Translations under genes and position numbers: made by a program
Notes under the pieces: generated by a model
What the model was told of the DNA's origin: nothing
Database searches by the model: none
Seen by the model: only the letters and a program-made list of their open reading frames with translations
Shown here: piece by piece, positions 46,997 to 57,207 of the stretch
Numbering within the stretch: position 1 is the first letter of the stretch
Layout of the letters: every line of letters starts with the position of its first letter
NCBI GenBank assembly: GCA_963734635.1
Contig: CAVTIA010000014.1
Location: forward strand, 310,001 to 374,000
Direction of reading: 5' to 3'
Length of the DNA stretch: 64,000 nucleotides
Origin: DATCJA01 sp963734635
GTDB taxonomy: Bacteria; Acidobacteriota; Vicinamibacteria; Vicinamibacterales; UBA2999

Positions 46997-48380
46997 TCAC
47001 ACGCCCCCGGCCTCGGCGATCTTTCGCAGGACGCGGTCCTGCATCCATTTCGGATCCCACCACTCGACGGCATTCACCGGATGGCCGCCGACCAGCATCG
47101 TGAAATGGAGATGGTCGCCTCCAGCCAGGCCTGGTTGTACCGCTGCGCCCGAGTTGGCGCCCCTTTTCCACGCGATCGCCGGGCTTCACATCGATGGACG
47201 AGAGATGCGCGTACAGCGACTGGACTCCGAGTCCATGGTCGATGATCACGCAGTTGCCGTAGATGCCGAGATAGCCGGCGAACAGCACGATGCCGTTGTT
47301 GGCCGCGACGACAGGTATGTGCTCGGTTACGGCGAGGTCGAATCCGAGGTGGACCTGCCTGTCGATTTCCTTGCCTTTGTAGAAATACGTGCGATTGTCG
47401 GCGAACCGCGACTCGACGGCGGCGTTGCCGAGCGGCTGAAACGCATCCTTCCACAGCATCTCAGGTGCGCTCTTCTTTGCGAAGTCGGCGATCGTCTGGC
47501 CGTTGCGCATGCGGAGCTCGCTGTTGATTCGAAGGAATGAGGACAGCAGCTGGTCCGACGCGGTGGGTAACTGCAAGTCCTTCGTCTCCGCTGCAATGGC
47601 CGGCACGACACGCTGCAGGAACCCGTCGTCGATCTCGATGCGGCTGCGTGCGAAGGGCTTGGCAAACGGGGTGTGCTCCAGCGGCGTGGAGGCCTCGTTG
47701 CCCGCTGCGTCTCGCGCGTACACCGTAATCGGTGCGTTGAGCTCCTGATCGTGGAGCAACGCAAAGAACGCGACCTTGGTGCCCTCGTCCGCGCGAATAC
47801 CGGCCGCCGAGGCGGGAAACCCGGGATATGTCTCGTCGCCCACCCGGACTCCCGATTCGACGTCAGCCGGAGTTACGCGGTACACGACGAATTCCGCGCC
47901 GCCGTGGTTGATGTAGTGGAATTTCGACATGACGCCGATGCGTGGCGGGTCGAGGCGCACTTCCACGTCGCGCGACACCTCGGAGACGGCTTCGCGGAAG
48001 CCGAACAGCACGGGACGGGCTGCGCGGACGACGAGCCTGGCCCCGCCGGCCTGCAGCTGCGGGACGTCGCGCTTGCCAATCGACCGCATCACGAAGATGC
48101 GGTCGGCACTTTCCTGGCGAACGGTGGCCTGTGACGGCTGCGCCAGGGCGAACACGGCATAGCTCTGGCCGTTCTGCTCGATCGCCGCGTCGATCCGCGC
48201 AAACTGGCCGCCAGGCGATTCGACGACCATGTCGAGCGGTGTCGCCTGTCCGATGAATTTCTCCGGCTGGCGGATTTCGATGCGCGGCCCCTCGGCACGG
48301 CCCGCCCAGAGCCACGCACCGCCGGCGACGAGTAGAGCAAGCACAGTCAGGGAGAGCAGGAATTTCATAAACGAGCGCAT
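46997..48380 (-). CDS. M23-family metallopeptidase, one frameshift before the active-site HxH
   Basis: About 460 residues if one base near 47134 is removed. A membrane anchor (FLLSLTVLALLVAGGAWLWA) is followed by beta-sandwich domains and a C-terminal LytM domain: HLGFDLAVTEHIPVVAANNG, LGIYGNCVIIDHGLGVQSLY, GDRVEKGRQLGRSG. The corrected frame continues with GGDHLHFTMLVGGHPVNAVE, giving the zinc HxH and a normal end at 46997. Uncorrected, the catalytic tail is lost. Likely a cell-wall endopeptidase or regulator. Confidence 0.75.
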
Positions 48381-48446
48381 GCGTCGATGATACAGAAACG
48401 CGGGCCGGCCGGGCTTTACTGGTCTCCGCCCATCCGGTAGCATGAC

Positions 48447-48525
48447 TAGCTGGTAGCCGGTAGTTGGTAGCTGGTAGCAAAGGCTGAGGAGTTTTTGCTA
48501 CGACCTACCAGCTACCAGCTACTGG
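48447..48525. repeat. Hairpin with heptameric TGGTAGC arms next to tRNA-Glu
   Basis: Left arm 48447-48478 is made of TGGTAGC-like units and right arm 48497-48525 of the complementary GCTACCA units. The element ends about 10 bp before the tRNA gene. Confidence 0.8.
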
Positions 48526-48535
48526 CTTCCTCAGG

Positions 48536-48610
48536 GCCGGTATCGTCTAGGGGTCAGGACACGTGGTTCTCAGCCACGGGACCGGGGTTCGAATCCCCGT
48601 ACCGGTACCA
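48536..48610 (+). tRNA. tRNA-Glu (anticodon CTC), CCA encoded
   Basis: A full cloverleaf can be folded. Acceptor GCCGGTA (48536-48542) pairs with TACCGGT (48600-48606), the first pair being G-U; the D arm contains TCGTCTAGGGGTCAGGAC. The anticodon stem CGTGG/CCACG has loop TTCTCAG (anticodon CTC); the T stem CGGGG/CCCCG has loop TTCGAAT. The discriminator is A and CCA is encoded. Its 3' end recurs several times downstream. Confidence 0.93.
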
Positions 48611-48678
48611 CACTTCAAGTTCAAACTTGAAAGTTCAAAGTGAAAAGTAAGTTCAAAGTACGCCTGTAGTACTTCGAG

Positions 48679-48706
48679 CGTACGTAGTGTCCGGCTTCAG
48701 CCGGAC
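48679..48706 (+). repeat. 28-bp dispersed repeat, copy 4
   Basis: A perfect copy with CGTACGTAGTG and the hairpin GTCCGGCTTCAGCCGGAC. It lies in 48611-48754, where the only other content is AGTTCAAA-type low-complexity repeats after the tRNA. Confidence 0.88.
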
Positions 48707-48754
48707 GGCGAGAATCCAACTTGAGAACTTTCAATCCAGATTGGGGTTCGTGCG

Positions 48755-51410
48755 TCACCGGCTGAGTGCTGCCTGCCAGTTCATGAGTACGGTCAGCGTC
48801 AGGTCTTGTACAGCTCCGGAGGCAGGGGTCAACGCCAGGATGCGGCCGTCGGCGGCGACGTCGTACGGATAGGGGTGCACGCCTGCCGTATCGAGCCGCT
48901 GCATCACGACGGCCGGCGTGCCGAGCTCCACGGACGACCCGACGAGCCGAACGGGAATGGTCATCAGGCGGCCGTCAGGGGCTCGATAAAACAACTCCTT
49001 CCCACCCGGGCCCCACCGCGGATACTCGCCCCCCGCGCTCGATACGATCCGCCGGGTGGCCCCGTCAGGGAAGTTCTGCACGTACACCTCGTTGCGACCA
49101 TTTTCGTTCGAGGTAAACGCCAACCATCGGCCATCGGACGAGAATTGCGCGTGGCGCTCGCTGAACGGGGACTGCAGCAGTGGCGCCGGCTTTCGCGTTC
49201 CCACCATGGACAGCAGCCAGACATCACCGGAGGTGTCTGGGTCGGTTGCCGTGTAGGCCAGATACGTACCGTCAAGCGACCAATCGCTTGGGAACATCTG
49301 GAGGTCGAATGTCATGAGCGTCTGTATTGTGCCGCCGCCCCGGGCGTTTGCTGCCTGCAGGTACTTCTCTCCGTGTCAAAGAAGTGAACGCCACCTGTTG
49401 ACTCTCGGGCGACCACACGGCATACCACCCGCTGCCCTCCGACGTGATTCGGCTCCGAGCGCCACTGGCGAGATCGATCCTCCAGAGATCCCCATTGCCC
49501 CCCGCATCATCTTTGATGGTGACTAGAACCTCGCGGCCATCGGGGGACAGGCGCAGCCCGACATACTGCTCGACGGCCCCTACGGTTCCACGCGGTGTCC
49601 CGTCACGTCCAACCCACGCCAACTGATAGCGGGTCCCCCCTGAGTTGTACAACAGCGTGCCGTCGTTCGATACCGATACGCTGCTTCGTTGCGCCGCGAC
49701 GGATGAGGCAACGCCTCCCGTGCCAGGCACAGCCACGACAGATCCCGTCATCTGCGCCGACTGCGGATCGAAGGGCTGGGCCATTACCGTATCCCGAGCG
49801 ACCCAGAGCAGGTGACCAGGACTGTTGCGTGGGCCAGGGACGTACGTGGCATCGGATGCTGCTTTGAGCAAGAGCTTCGTGCTGCTCGGCCTGTCAAGTG
49901 CCGTGAGATAGACGCCGGGCTCCGGTCCTTGCGAGTAGTAGAGGAGCGTGCGACTGTCCGGCAAAAACTTCGGCCAGCGATGGGTCGTTTCACCGGCCGA
50001 CAGTGTCGTGAGCAGCGCAGGCGTTCCCCCCGAGGCGCTGATCCAGTAGAGCGGGCCGACAGAGTTGGGACTGAACACGATCGTTCCGTCGGCACTCCAT
50101 GTGCCGCCTCTGGAATCGAGCGCACGCGCGAGGATGACCGCCGCGGTTCCTGATACGTTTATGCGCCGCAGGTCGACGCTCGTGAAAAAGCCGATCGAGC
50201 CGCTGTCGGGCGACCAGAACGGGAGCTTCGCCCCATCGGTGTCTGGAAGCTCCCGGGCGGTGAGCGAAGCGAGGGTCCGAATCCACAGCCGGGGCGTCCC
50301 GTTCGTGATCGCCACGAATGCAACGCTCTGGCCGTCGGGAGAGATGGCGCTTCCGCCGGCTTCCGGGGAGAACTGGAACGCCGTGTCTGCAGGAGGTGTG
50401 AGATGGAAACTCAGAGGCCGTCGTTCGGCCTCAGGGCGAGGCCACGTCATCCAGAGCGGTACGCCGATCGCCAATGCCGTGAGCAATCCGACCAGCGAGG
50501 CAAGCGCCAGCGTCCGACGCCTCGTGAGTGCATTCGCCGTAACGGCGGTCGTATGGCCGACCATCGCGAGCGCGTGACTGATATCCCGCGCTGACTGCCA
50601 TCGATTCTCCGGATCCTTCGCCAGGGAGCGCGTCACGATATGGTCCAGCAATGGCGGCGCGAGCGGCTGGACGCGCGACATCGGCGATGGCTCGTCTTTC
50701 AAGATCGCGCCAATGACACTGGCCGGCGTATCGCCCTGGAACGGGCGAGTCCCGGTGACCATCTCGTAGATCACCGTGCCGAGCGCCCAGATATCGCTGC
50801 GCGCGTCGGCCTCCTTGCCCTCCACTTGCTCTGGCGCCATGTACTGCATGGTGCCGAGGATCGTGCCTACCGCCGTATCAGGAGCCTGAGTGACCAGTCG
50901 GCTCACGCCGGGCATCGACATCGGCGCGACCGGACCGCGCAGCTTCGCCAGCCCGAAGTCGAGGAGCTTCGAGCCCGCCTTCGTGAGCATGATGTTCGCG
51001 GGCTTGACGTCGCGATGCGTGATGCCCTGCCGGTGCGCCTTGTCGAGCGCATCGGCGATCTCGGCCGCGACCTTCAGCGCCTGATCGAGCGGGAGCGGGC
51101 CCTGCTCGAGGCGCATGGCGAGCGATTGGCCGTCGAGATGGGGCATGACCAGGTAGTGAATGCCGTCCACCGTGCCGACATCGTAGATGCCGCAGATGTG
51201 GGGATGGTCCAGTGCGGCGACGGCGCGCGCCTCGCGCTCGAAGCGAGTCCGCGCGTCGGCATCGCTCGCGACCTCGGTCGGAAGGACTTTGATCGCCACC
51301 GTGCGATCGAGCCGCGTGTCGCGCGCGCGATAGACTTCGCCCATCCCACCCTTGCCGATCGGGCCGCCGATTTCGTAGGGACCGAGGCGGGTGCCAGGGT
51401 GTAGTGGCAT
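48755..51410 (-). CDS. Ser/Thr protein kinase with C-terminal WD40/TolB-like propeller, one frameshift
   Basis: About 884 residues when one base near 49366 is removed. The kinase domain (about 10-275) has GKGGMGEVYRARD, the catalytic loop ITHRDVKPANIML, DFGLAKL and MAPEQVEGKEADARSDIWALG; one membrane helix follows (LALASLVGLLTALAIGVPLW), then a PD40 propeller (SAISPDGQSVAFVA, WSADGTIVFSPNS, FSSDGRWLAFTSNENG). It is a membrane PknB-like kinase with an extracytoplasmic sensor. The ATG overlaps the upstream kinase stop (TGATG). Confidence 0.85.
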
Positions 51411-54117
51411 CAGTTCGTCGGCACGACGCGTTTCAGCTCTTCGTCGAAGTGCTGTACGACGACGATCTGCGGGGGCGGCGCAGCTGGGTCACTTGCCGAC
51501 TTGACCACGAGGAATCGCTGCCCGTCCGAGGAGACATCGTAGCTTCGACCGGGAAAGCCGGAAGGTATTACGTATCCGTCCTTGACGATCGTCGCCGGCG
51601 TCGTTGCTGCCCACGACGCGCCGCGTTCGACGCCAACGCGTAGGATGGCGCCAGCCTGCGACACGTAGAACAGCTCCTCCCCTGTGCGCGACCAGAGTGG
51701 TCGCGTGCCGCCTCCCGTGGATACCTGCCAGCGCCCACCGTTCACGGCCGGGTACGGCCGCACGTAAATCTCAAACTGCCCCGAGTCGTTCGCCTCGTAG
51801 GCCAGCCAACGCCCGTCTGGCGAGATGATGCCGTTGCGCTCTACGAAGGGCGACTGGACGAGTGCGGTGACCGTGTGCATGTCGATCAGCTCCACCTGCA
51901 TGACGTCCTCGCTGGTGGCTGGCGCCGTCTCGGTGAAGATCAGTCGCGTGCTATCTGGCGAGACGCCGGTGGACTGCTGGACGTTCGGGCTCGTCGTCAG
52001 CCGCTCGATCGTGCCCGTGCCGTCAGCGGCCTGCCAGAAGAGATTCTGTGAGCCCTCCCGCTGCGAGCTGAAAATAAATCGCCGACCGTCTGGGGTCCAC
52101 ACTGGGTAAGCGTCCCCACCCGGGTTGAAGGTGAGGCGCGTCAGTGTCAGCCGGGTCATGTCCCAGACCCAGAGGTCGTCCTCCTGATCGGCGGCTCGCG
52201 CCACCACCCGGCCGCCCTCGGGACTGACCCGCGGATACGCATACGCCCGGGGCGGTGCAGCGATCGGCGTCTCCCGTCCCTGCCGATCAACCCAGACGAG
52301 CGTCCGGAGTATGGCGCTCCCGCCGACCCCGCGCACGTACGCCAACGTGCCGTCGGCGGCGACCACGGCATTCACGCCGCCGCCAGGCGGCACCACCGTC
52401 GTCACCACTTCCGGGATGATTGGGACCGGAGCTCCCCGTGTCTCCAGTGTGACGGGATCGAACGCCACTGCGAACAGCGTGTTGGCTGCGGCGTAGACGA
52501 GGTGGCCACTGCCGACGTAGTGCGCGTGGCTGCCTCCGCGCACTACTACCGTCTGCGTGCCCGTTTGCCGGTCGAGGACTGCCACCTGCGCGGCCTCGAT
52601 GCCGCCACTGACGGGGAGAATGGTGAAGAGCACCGCCCGACCGTTTGGCAGTCGTTCCGGCCAGACGTGATCGGCGTCGCCGCGTGCACGGTCGGGTCGC
52701 GTCAGAACGGTCGTCGGCCCGCCTGCTGCCGGCACTTGTTGCAGGCCCGTCGTGGTTGCGTTTGTCGCAAACACGATCGTGTCATCCGGCATCCAGGTCG
52801 CGCCACGGGTGTTGCCGACAAGCGTCGCGATCGTGACCGGCGGACCACCCGCGATCGCCACCTTTTTCAGGACGCTTGTGCCATCGGCGAAACCAACCCA
52901 TTGCCCGTCCGGCGACACGAATGGACCGCGTGGTGCGCCAGTGAAGAGACTCACGGACTCCAAGGCGTCGAACGGCCGGTCGAACAGCTCGCGGCCGTTG
53001 TTGCCCACGTAGACCACGCGGTTGCCGTCAGGCGTAATCGCCAGGTCGCGCTCCACGCCGTTCATCGCCAGCGCGGTCACGGGTGTCGTCGTAATCGCGA
53101 GCCGCGAGACACGTGGCGGCAGCGGGCGCGTCGCGACCCAAACGGCGCCACCGGCGATCGCGGCTGCAGCGAGGGCAGACGCGCTGTAGGCTGCAAGTCG
53201 CCGCCGCGCGACGGTGCGTACGCCGATGGCCGGGGACAAGGCAGCTTGGGCGTTGCCAGGCAATCCCGCTTCGTCGATGGCGAACAGCGCCGCCGCTATA
53301 TCTCCGATCCGCCTTCGGCGATCCTTGTCGAGACACCGACGAAGCAGGTTCCCAATCGACGGCGGGGTGTTTGGCGGCAGAGCGCCCCAATCCGGTTCTT
53401 TCGTCAGACCGAACGCCAGCGTGTCGGCGACATCCTCACCCTCGAAGCACCGCCTGCCCGTCAGCATCTCGTAGAACACACACCCGAACGCCCAGATGTC
53501 GGCGCGTCTGTCCACCGGCTTACCGCGCGTCTGCTCGGGACTCATGTAGGCGGCGTACCAAGCAGGACACCCACGCCCGTCATCATCGCCGGCGATGTGA
53601 TCGTGGGCGAATGCGAGGCGTCGACTGCCGGCGCGGGATCGAGCGCCTTGGCCAGCCCGAAGTCGAGGACTTTCACCACTCCATCGGGTCGCAGCTTGAT
53701 GTTGGCGGGCTTCAGATCGCGATGAATGATGCCCTGCTCGTGCGCCGCTTCGAGGGCTTCCGCGATCTGCCGCGCGACCGAGAGGGCTTCGTCTACCGGT
53801 ACGGGCCCCTGCGCGATACGGTCGGCCAGCGTTGGCCCCTCGACGAGCTCCATCACGAGCGCCCGTCCCCCGTCCGCTTGTTCCAGACCGTAGATATGAG
53901 CGATGTTCGGATGATTGAGTGAGGCGAGGACTTGGGCCTCTCGCCGGAATCGAGCGAGCCGCTCAGGGTCAGACGCGAAGGCATCAGGCAGCACCTTCAC
54001 GGCGTCGTCACGTTTAAGCGCCGTGTGATGAGCCCGCCAGACCTTGCCCATGCCCCCTTCGCCAATCAAGGCGGTGACTTTGTACGGTCCGACGCGACTG
54101 CCGAGACCGATGGCCAT
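51410..54117 (-). CDS. Second Ser/Thr kinase with propeller, one frameshift in the activation segment
   Basis: About 902 residues. The N-terminal part (to 53542) carries GEGGMGKVWRAHH, IIHRDLKPANIKL and DFGLAKALDPA. The frame breaks near 53555 by what looks like one missing base, then resumes at MSPEQTRGKPVDRRADIWAFG. The lysine strand reads DDAVKVLPDA. A membrane helix (YSASALAAAAIAGGAVWVA) and a PD40 propeller (DLAITPDGNRVVYVG, VSPDGQWVGFADG, ISPDGRWLAYEAND) follow. It is paralogous to the next kinase and translationally coupled to it. Confidence 0.83.
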
Positions 54118-54204
54118 GGCCGGGGAGATTCTATGCGATTAACCTTAGGTCCTCGCTGACGGACCGGACCCTTCTTGCGTCTTCCGCTGGGCGGTTAACC
54201 CGGG

Positions 54205-54267
54205 TCAGGCGGCAATTCCCTCGAACTTTACACTCCAACCTTTCGCAAATCCCCGTACCGGTACCAG
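54205..54267 (-). repeat. tRNA-Glu 3'-end copy with conserved flank (scar B)
   Basis: Bases 54248-54266 repeat the last 19 bases of tRNA-Glu exactly. On the minus strand the copy and its flank form an open stretch: VPVRGFAKG near the tRNA part, ending KFEGIAA-stop. It is three codons shorter than scars C and D. The rest of 54118-54346 shows no gene. Confidence 0.7.
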
Positions 54268-54346
54268 AAAATTTCAATTCGCGCATGGTCGGGCGGCCCG
54301 GAGAGAACTTCGTTCGCGGGATCTAGGACAGAGGCCGCCCCGCTCG

Positions 54347-54733
54347 TTACTCCGGCTTGTTCGGATAGTTGAAAAAAAGCTGGTTGCCGTCCAGATCGTC
54401 GACGACCAGCAGCCTATAACCCCAGTCGCCGTCCTTGACCGGAACGCCGCGCGCTTCGAACTCGGCGCGCAACGCGTCGAGCGCGGCGACGGCGGTCTCG
54501 TGCGTCTCCGGCTCAACGTTCAGCGAGATGAACATCAGACCCTTGCCAACCTTCTCTGGCCACTGGTCGGAGAGGATGAGGGCGCAGCTCTGGCGATCAA
54601 CCTGGGCGACGCGCACCCGGCCATCGTCCTGGAAGCGCCAAGGGACCGTGAATCCGAGGCGGTCCACATAGAAGCGGAGCGAAGCCTCGACGTTCGAGAC
54701 GTGCAGCACGGGGCGGGCGAACCACTCCGTCAT
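54347..54733 (-). CDS. VOC-family glyoxalase/bleomycin-resistance-like protein
   Basis: A 128-residue single VOC domain: PVLHVSNVEASLRFYVDRLG at the N-terminus and LLVVDDLDGNQLFFNYPN at the C-terminus, with the repeated beta-alpha-beta-beta-beta units between. Such proteins bind metals or small molecules; the substrate is unknown. The start at 54733 leaves the family N-terminus. Confidence 0.85.
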   Translation of the reverse strand: MTEWFARPVLHVSNVEASLRFYVDRLGFTVPWRFQDDGRVRVAQVDRQSCALILSDQWPEKVGKGLMFISLNVEPETHETAVAALDALRAEFEARGVPVKDGDWGYRLLVVDDLDGNQLFFNYPNKPE

Positions 54734-54787
54734 GGCGTCGATGCTACTACGCCTCCCGCGCGCGCGGAGATCGCATGGGGGCATGAA

Positions 54788-54847
54788 TCAGACGGCGATG
54801 CTGACAAATTCTACGGTCTCGCCGGAAGCTTTGTCATAACGTCGCGA
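54788..54847 (-). repeat. Diverged copy of the scar flank without the tRNA part (scar E)
   Basis: The minus strand reads RRYDKASGETVEFVSIAV-stop, clearly related to the scar C/D tails, but the tRNA-derived bases have been lost. It lies between the VOC and PIN genes. Confidence 0.5.
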
Positions 54848-54886
54848 AGTTCTGAAACGTGCTGACGACTGAACGCCGGTGAGGCT

Positions 54887-55300
54887 CTACCGCTCCCGTG
54901 CTTGGAACGCTGCCAGGAAATCCGAAGGTTTCTGAATTCTTATTCCCCGGAAGCTGCCCATCACGAGTAGATCCGTATCTCCAGTAACCAGGGTGTCGGA
55001 ACCAGCCTTCAGCGCGCACTCGAGAACACGGTTGTCGTCTGGGTCCGTGGGTACTACATCGAGCGTGTAGTCGGCGTGCAGGTACTTCGTGAAGCGGAGG
55101 ATCTGCTCCACAGCGTCGGTGACGTCCTCGGGTTTCCAATAGAACTTGTGATGCAAGATGCGCGACGTCTCGGTGATGATCGCGTTCGAGATTGCCAGCT
55201 CGATTTCACCGGCTCTGGCGAGCTCGAGAACCTGCAGCGGCTTACCGCCGAAGTTGAGAGCCGAGATGTAGATATTGGAATCTGCGGTAACGCGGCGCAC
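54887..55300 (-). CDS. PIN-domain toxin of a second toxin-antitoxin pair
   Basis: A 137-residue PIN protein (COG1569-like): VTADSNIYISALNFGGKPLQ at the start, ETSRILHHKF in the middle, and PTDPDDNRVLECALKAGSD then VTGDTDLLVMG with the conserved acidic residues. The GTG at 55300 abuts the antitoxin stop codon. Expected activity is RNA cleavage. Confidence 0.85.
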   Translation of the reverse strand: MRRVTADSNIYISALNFGGKPLQVLELARAGEIELAISNAIITETSRILHHKFYWKPEDVTDAVEQILRFTKYLHADYTLDVVPTDPDDNRVLECALKAGSDTLVTGDTDLLVMGSFRGIRIQKPSDFLAAFQARER

Positions 55301-55540
55301 TTACCGCCCGCGATTCTCGTTGCGGAAGCTCTGGATGAGGCTCTCGACGTCATCTTCCGTGGAACCGGACTCCCGACCGTAACGACGTCCCCTGGCGATC
55401 AGTGAGCGCCACCGGCCTTCCTCCAGACCGATCCGGATGGCTTCGGTCGCGATTTCGTCCTCGGGCACGCCTTCAGCGGCGGCACGCTTCCTTACGAGCG
55501 CCAGAACGTCATCGGCAAGCGTGATGTTCTTCTCTGGCAT
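55301..55540 (-). CDS. Ribbon-helix-helix-type antitoxin partner
   Basis: A 79-residue protein beginning MPEKNITLADDVLALVRKRA, an RHH-like strand and helix, with a C-terminal tail ESGSTEDDVESLIQSFR. It directly precedes the PIN gene. The ATG at 55540 is preferred over in-frame codons further upstream, because the family N-terminus starts there. Confidence 0.78.
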   Translation of the reverse strand: MPEKNITLADDVLALVRKRAAAEGVPEDEIATEAIRIGLEEGRWRSLIARGRRYGRESGSTEDDVESLIQSFRNENRGR

Positions 55541-55633
55541 CGTGATCCTCGTCTGTCGACCAGTATAACGCCCGGCTCCCGATTGAGGATTTGGCGTGTC
55601 CACCGCCTGCGCGGGACAGCGCTCAGAACCAGA

Positions 55634-55705
55634 TCACGCGGCAATGCCTACAAATTCTACGTTCTCGGCGTCGCCCCCTTTTGCATAACCGCGTACCGGT
55701 ACCAT
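55634..55705 (-). repeat. 72-bp scar C: tRNA-Glu 3' end plus conserved flank
   Basis: It ends with the tRNA-derived 55692-55704. The minus strand gives a 23-codon reading frame from ATG 55705: VPVRGYAKG, then AENVEFVGIAA and TGA. Same length as scar D and about 85-90 percent identical. The rest of 55541-55910 holds this scar and an imperfect duplication AAAGTGGAAAAGTAGA (55715-55746), and no gene. Confidence 0.75.
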
Positions 55706-55910
55706 TTCAAGTTCAAAGTGGAAAAGTAGAAAGTGGAAAAGTAGAGCGCACGCTTCAGCGTGCGCGATCGGTCGACATGCGTGTCCACGGCCGCAACATC
55801 GAGTCACGTCGAGAATGCCTGATGTTGGATGCCATCCGCCAGTGTGCTCTTGGTCATCGACGGCCGTCGCGAGCCTCGCCCCGCAGATCGACGGTCAGGT
55901 TGATCGCGGA

Positions 55911-57104
55911 TCAAGGGGAGGGCTCGATCCGCAACAGTGCGCCGTCCTCTTCATCCGTCAGAAGATAGAGCAACCCTTCGGGCCCCTCACGGACTTCCCG
56001 GATGCGCTGCCTCAGCTCGACGAGCATCGATTCCCGCCGCAGCTCCTCGGTCCTGGCGTTGAACACGATGCGCTCGAGGTGGCCCGTGCCCGGTATTCTG
56101 CCGGCCTGCATCCCGCCGACGAACACGTTGCCTTTCCAGCGAGGGAAGCGATCGCCCGTGTAGACGGCCATGCCAGAGGTCGCGATGGAAGGAATCCAGA
56201 CCACGAGCGGCGATTCCATTCCTTCACGCGTGGGATGGTCGGAGATGCGCGGGCCTGGATAGTCGCGCCCGAAGCTCACGATCGGCCATCCGTAATTGCG
56301 GCCCGGCAGAATGATGTTGATTTCGTCGCCGCCCTGGGGACCGTTTTCACTGTTCCATACGGCTCCCGTTTCGGGGTGGACGATCAGGGCCAGCGTGTTG
56401 CGATGCCCCAGGCTGAAGATTTCCGGCCGGTAGCCAGCGCGGTCCACGAACGGATTGTCTGGAGGAACCGAGCCGTCGTCGCGAAGTCGAAGAATCTTCC
56501 CGCGAAGACTGGCAGGGTCCTGCGCCACCTTGCCGATGTTGCCGCCGGTTGACATGTAGACCATGCCGTCGCGCCCGAAGACGACGCGGCCGTTGAGGCC
56601 CGAGTTGCCGTCAAAGGCGTCCGGCACGAGCAGATCGCGGACCTCGGCGAGCGCACCGCGCTCCAAGCGGCCGCGCGCGAGCGTTGGTGTGCCTTTGCCG
56701 TTGTCGACAGGCTTGGTGTACGTGAAGTAGACCAGTCGATTCTCGGCAAATCGCGGGTGGAGCGCGATGTCCATGAGACCGCCGTTGCCGTCGGTCCTCA
56801 CGCGGGGGACACCGGAAATCGGCGTCGGATCGAGCACTCCGTTGCGGATGACGCGCAGCCGGCCAGGCCGTTCGGTCACCAGCATGCTGCCATCCGGGAG
56901 GAACACGAGACTCCACGGGTGCGAGAGGCCCTTGGTGACGACGCTGACGCGAATCTTCTGCTTCTCGGCGGTATCGAATTCAAACGGCCCCACGCCCAGC
57001 GGAGGCACGGGCAGTCCGATGTCCGGCCCCTGTCGAGCGTGACCGACCGCAAGCATGCTGACGACCATGAACGCGATCACGCGGGGCGAGAAGCCGATTG
57101 TCAT
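55911..57104 (-). CDS. PQQ-dependent sugar dehydrogenase (soluble GDH/YliI type)
   Basis: A 397-residue exported six-bladed propeller: KGLSHPWSLVFLPDGSMLVT with the catalytic histidine, GNGGLMDIALHPRF, YTYTKPVDNG, RPEIFSLGHRNTLALIVHP, NSENGPQGGDEINIILPGRNYGW. These aldose dehydrogenases oxidise sugars with PQQ. It is unrelated in fold to the larger quinoprotein at 1141 and forms part of the accessory cargo. Confidence 0.92.
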   Translation of the reverse strand: MTIGFSPRVIAFMVVSMLAVGHARQGPDIGLPVPPLGVGPFEFDTAEKQKIRVSVVTKGLSHPWSLVFLPDGSMLVTERPGRLRVIRNGVLDPTPISGVPRVRTDGNGGLMDIALHPRFAENRLVYFTYTKPVDNGKGTPTLARGRLERGALAEVRDLLVPDAFDGNSGLNGRVVFGRDGMVYMSTGGNIGKVAQDPASLRGKILRLRDDGSVPPDNPFVDRAGYRPEIFSLGHRNTLALIVHPETGAVWNSENGPQGGDEINIILPGRNYGWPIVSFGRDYPGPRISDHPTREGMESPLVVWIPSIATSGMAVYTGDRFPRWKGNVFVGGMQAGRIPGTGHLERIVFNARTEELRRESMLVELRQRIREVREGPEGLLYLLTDEEDGALLRIEPSP

Positions 57105-57207
57105 GGGATTCTCCTAGCCATGAGTTACGCGCCAGTATAGGTCCGCTTCGTGCGGCGGCGGTGGAGTTGCCCGGTTCCGGCTGGTGCCGGACCGGGCAAC
57201 TCGATTT

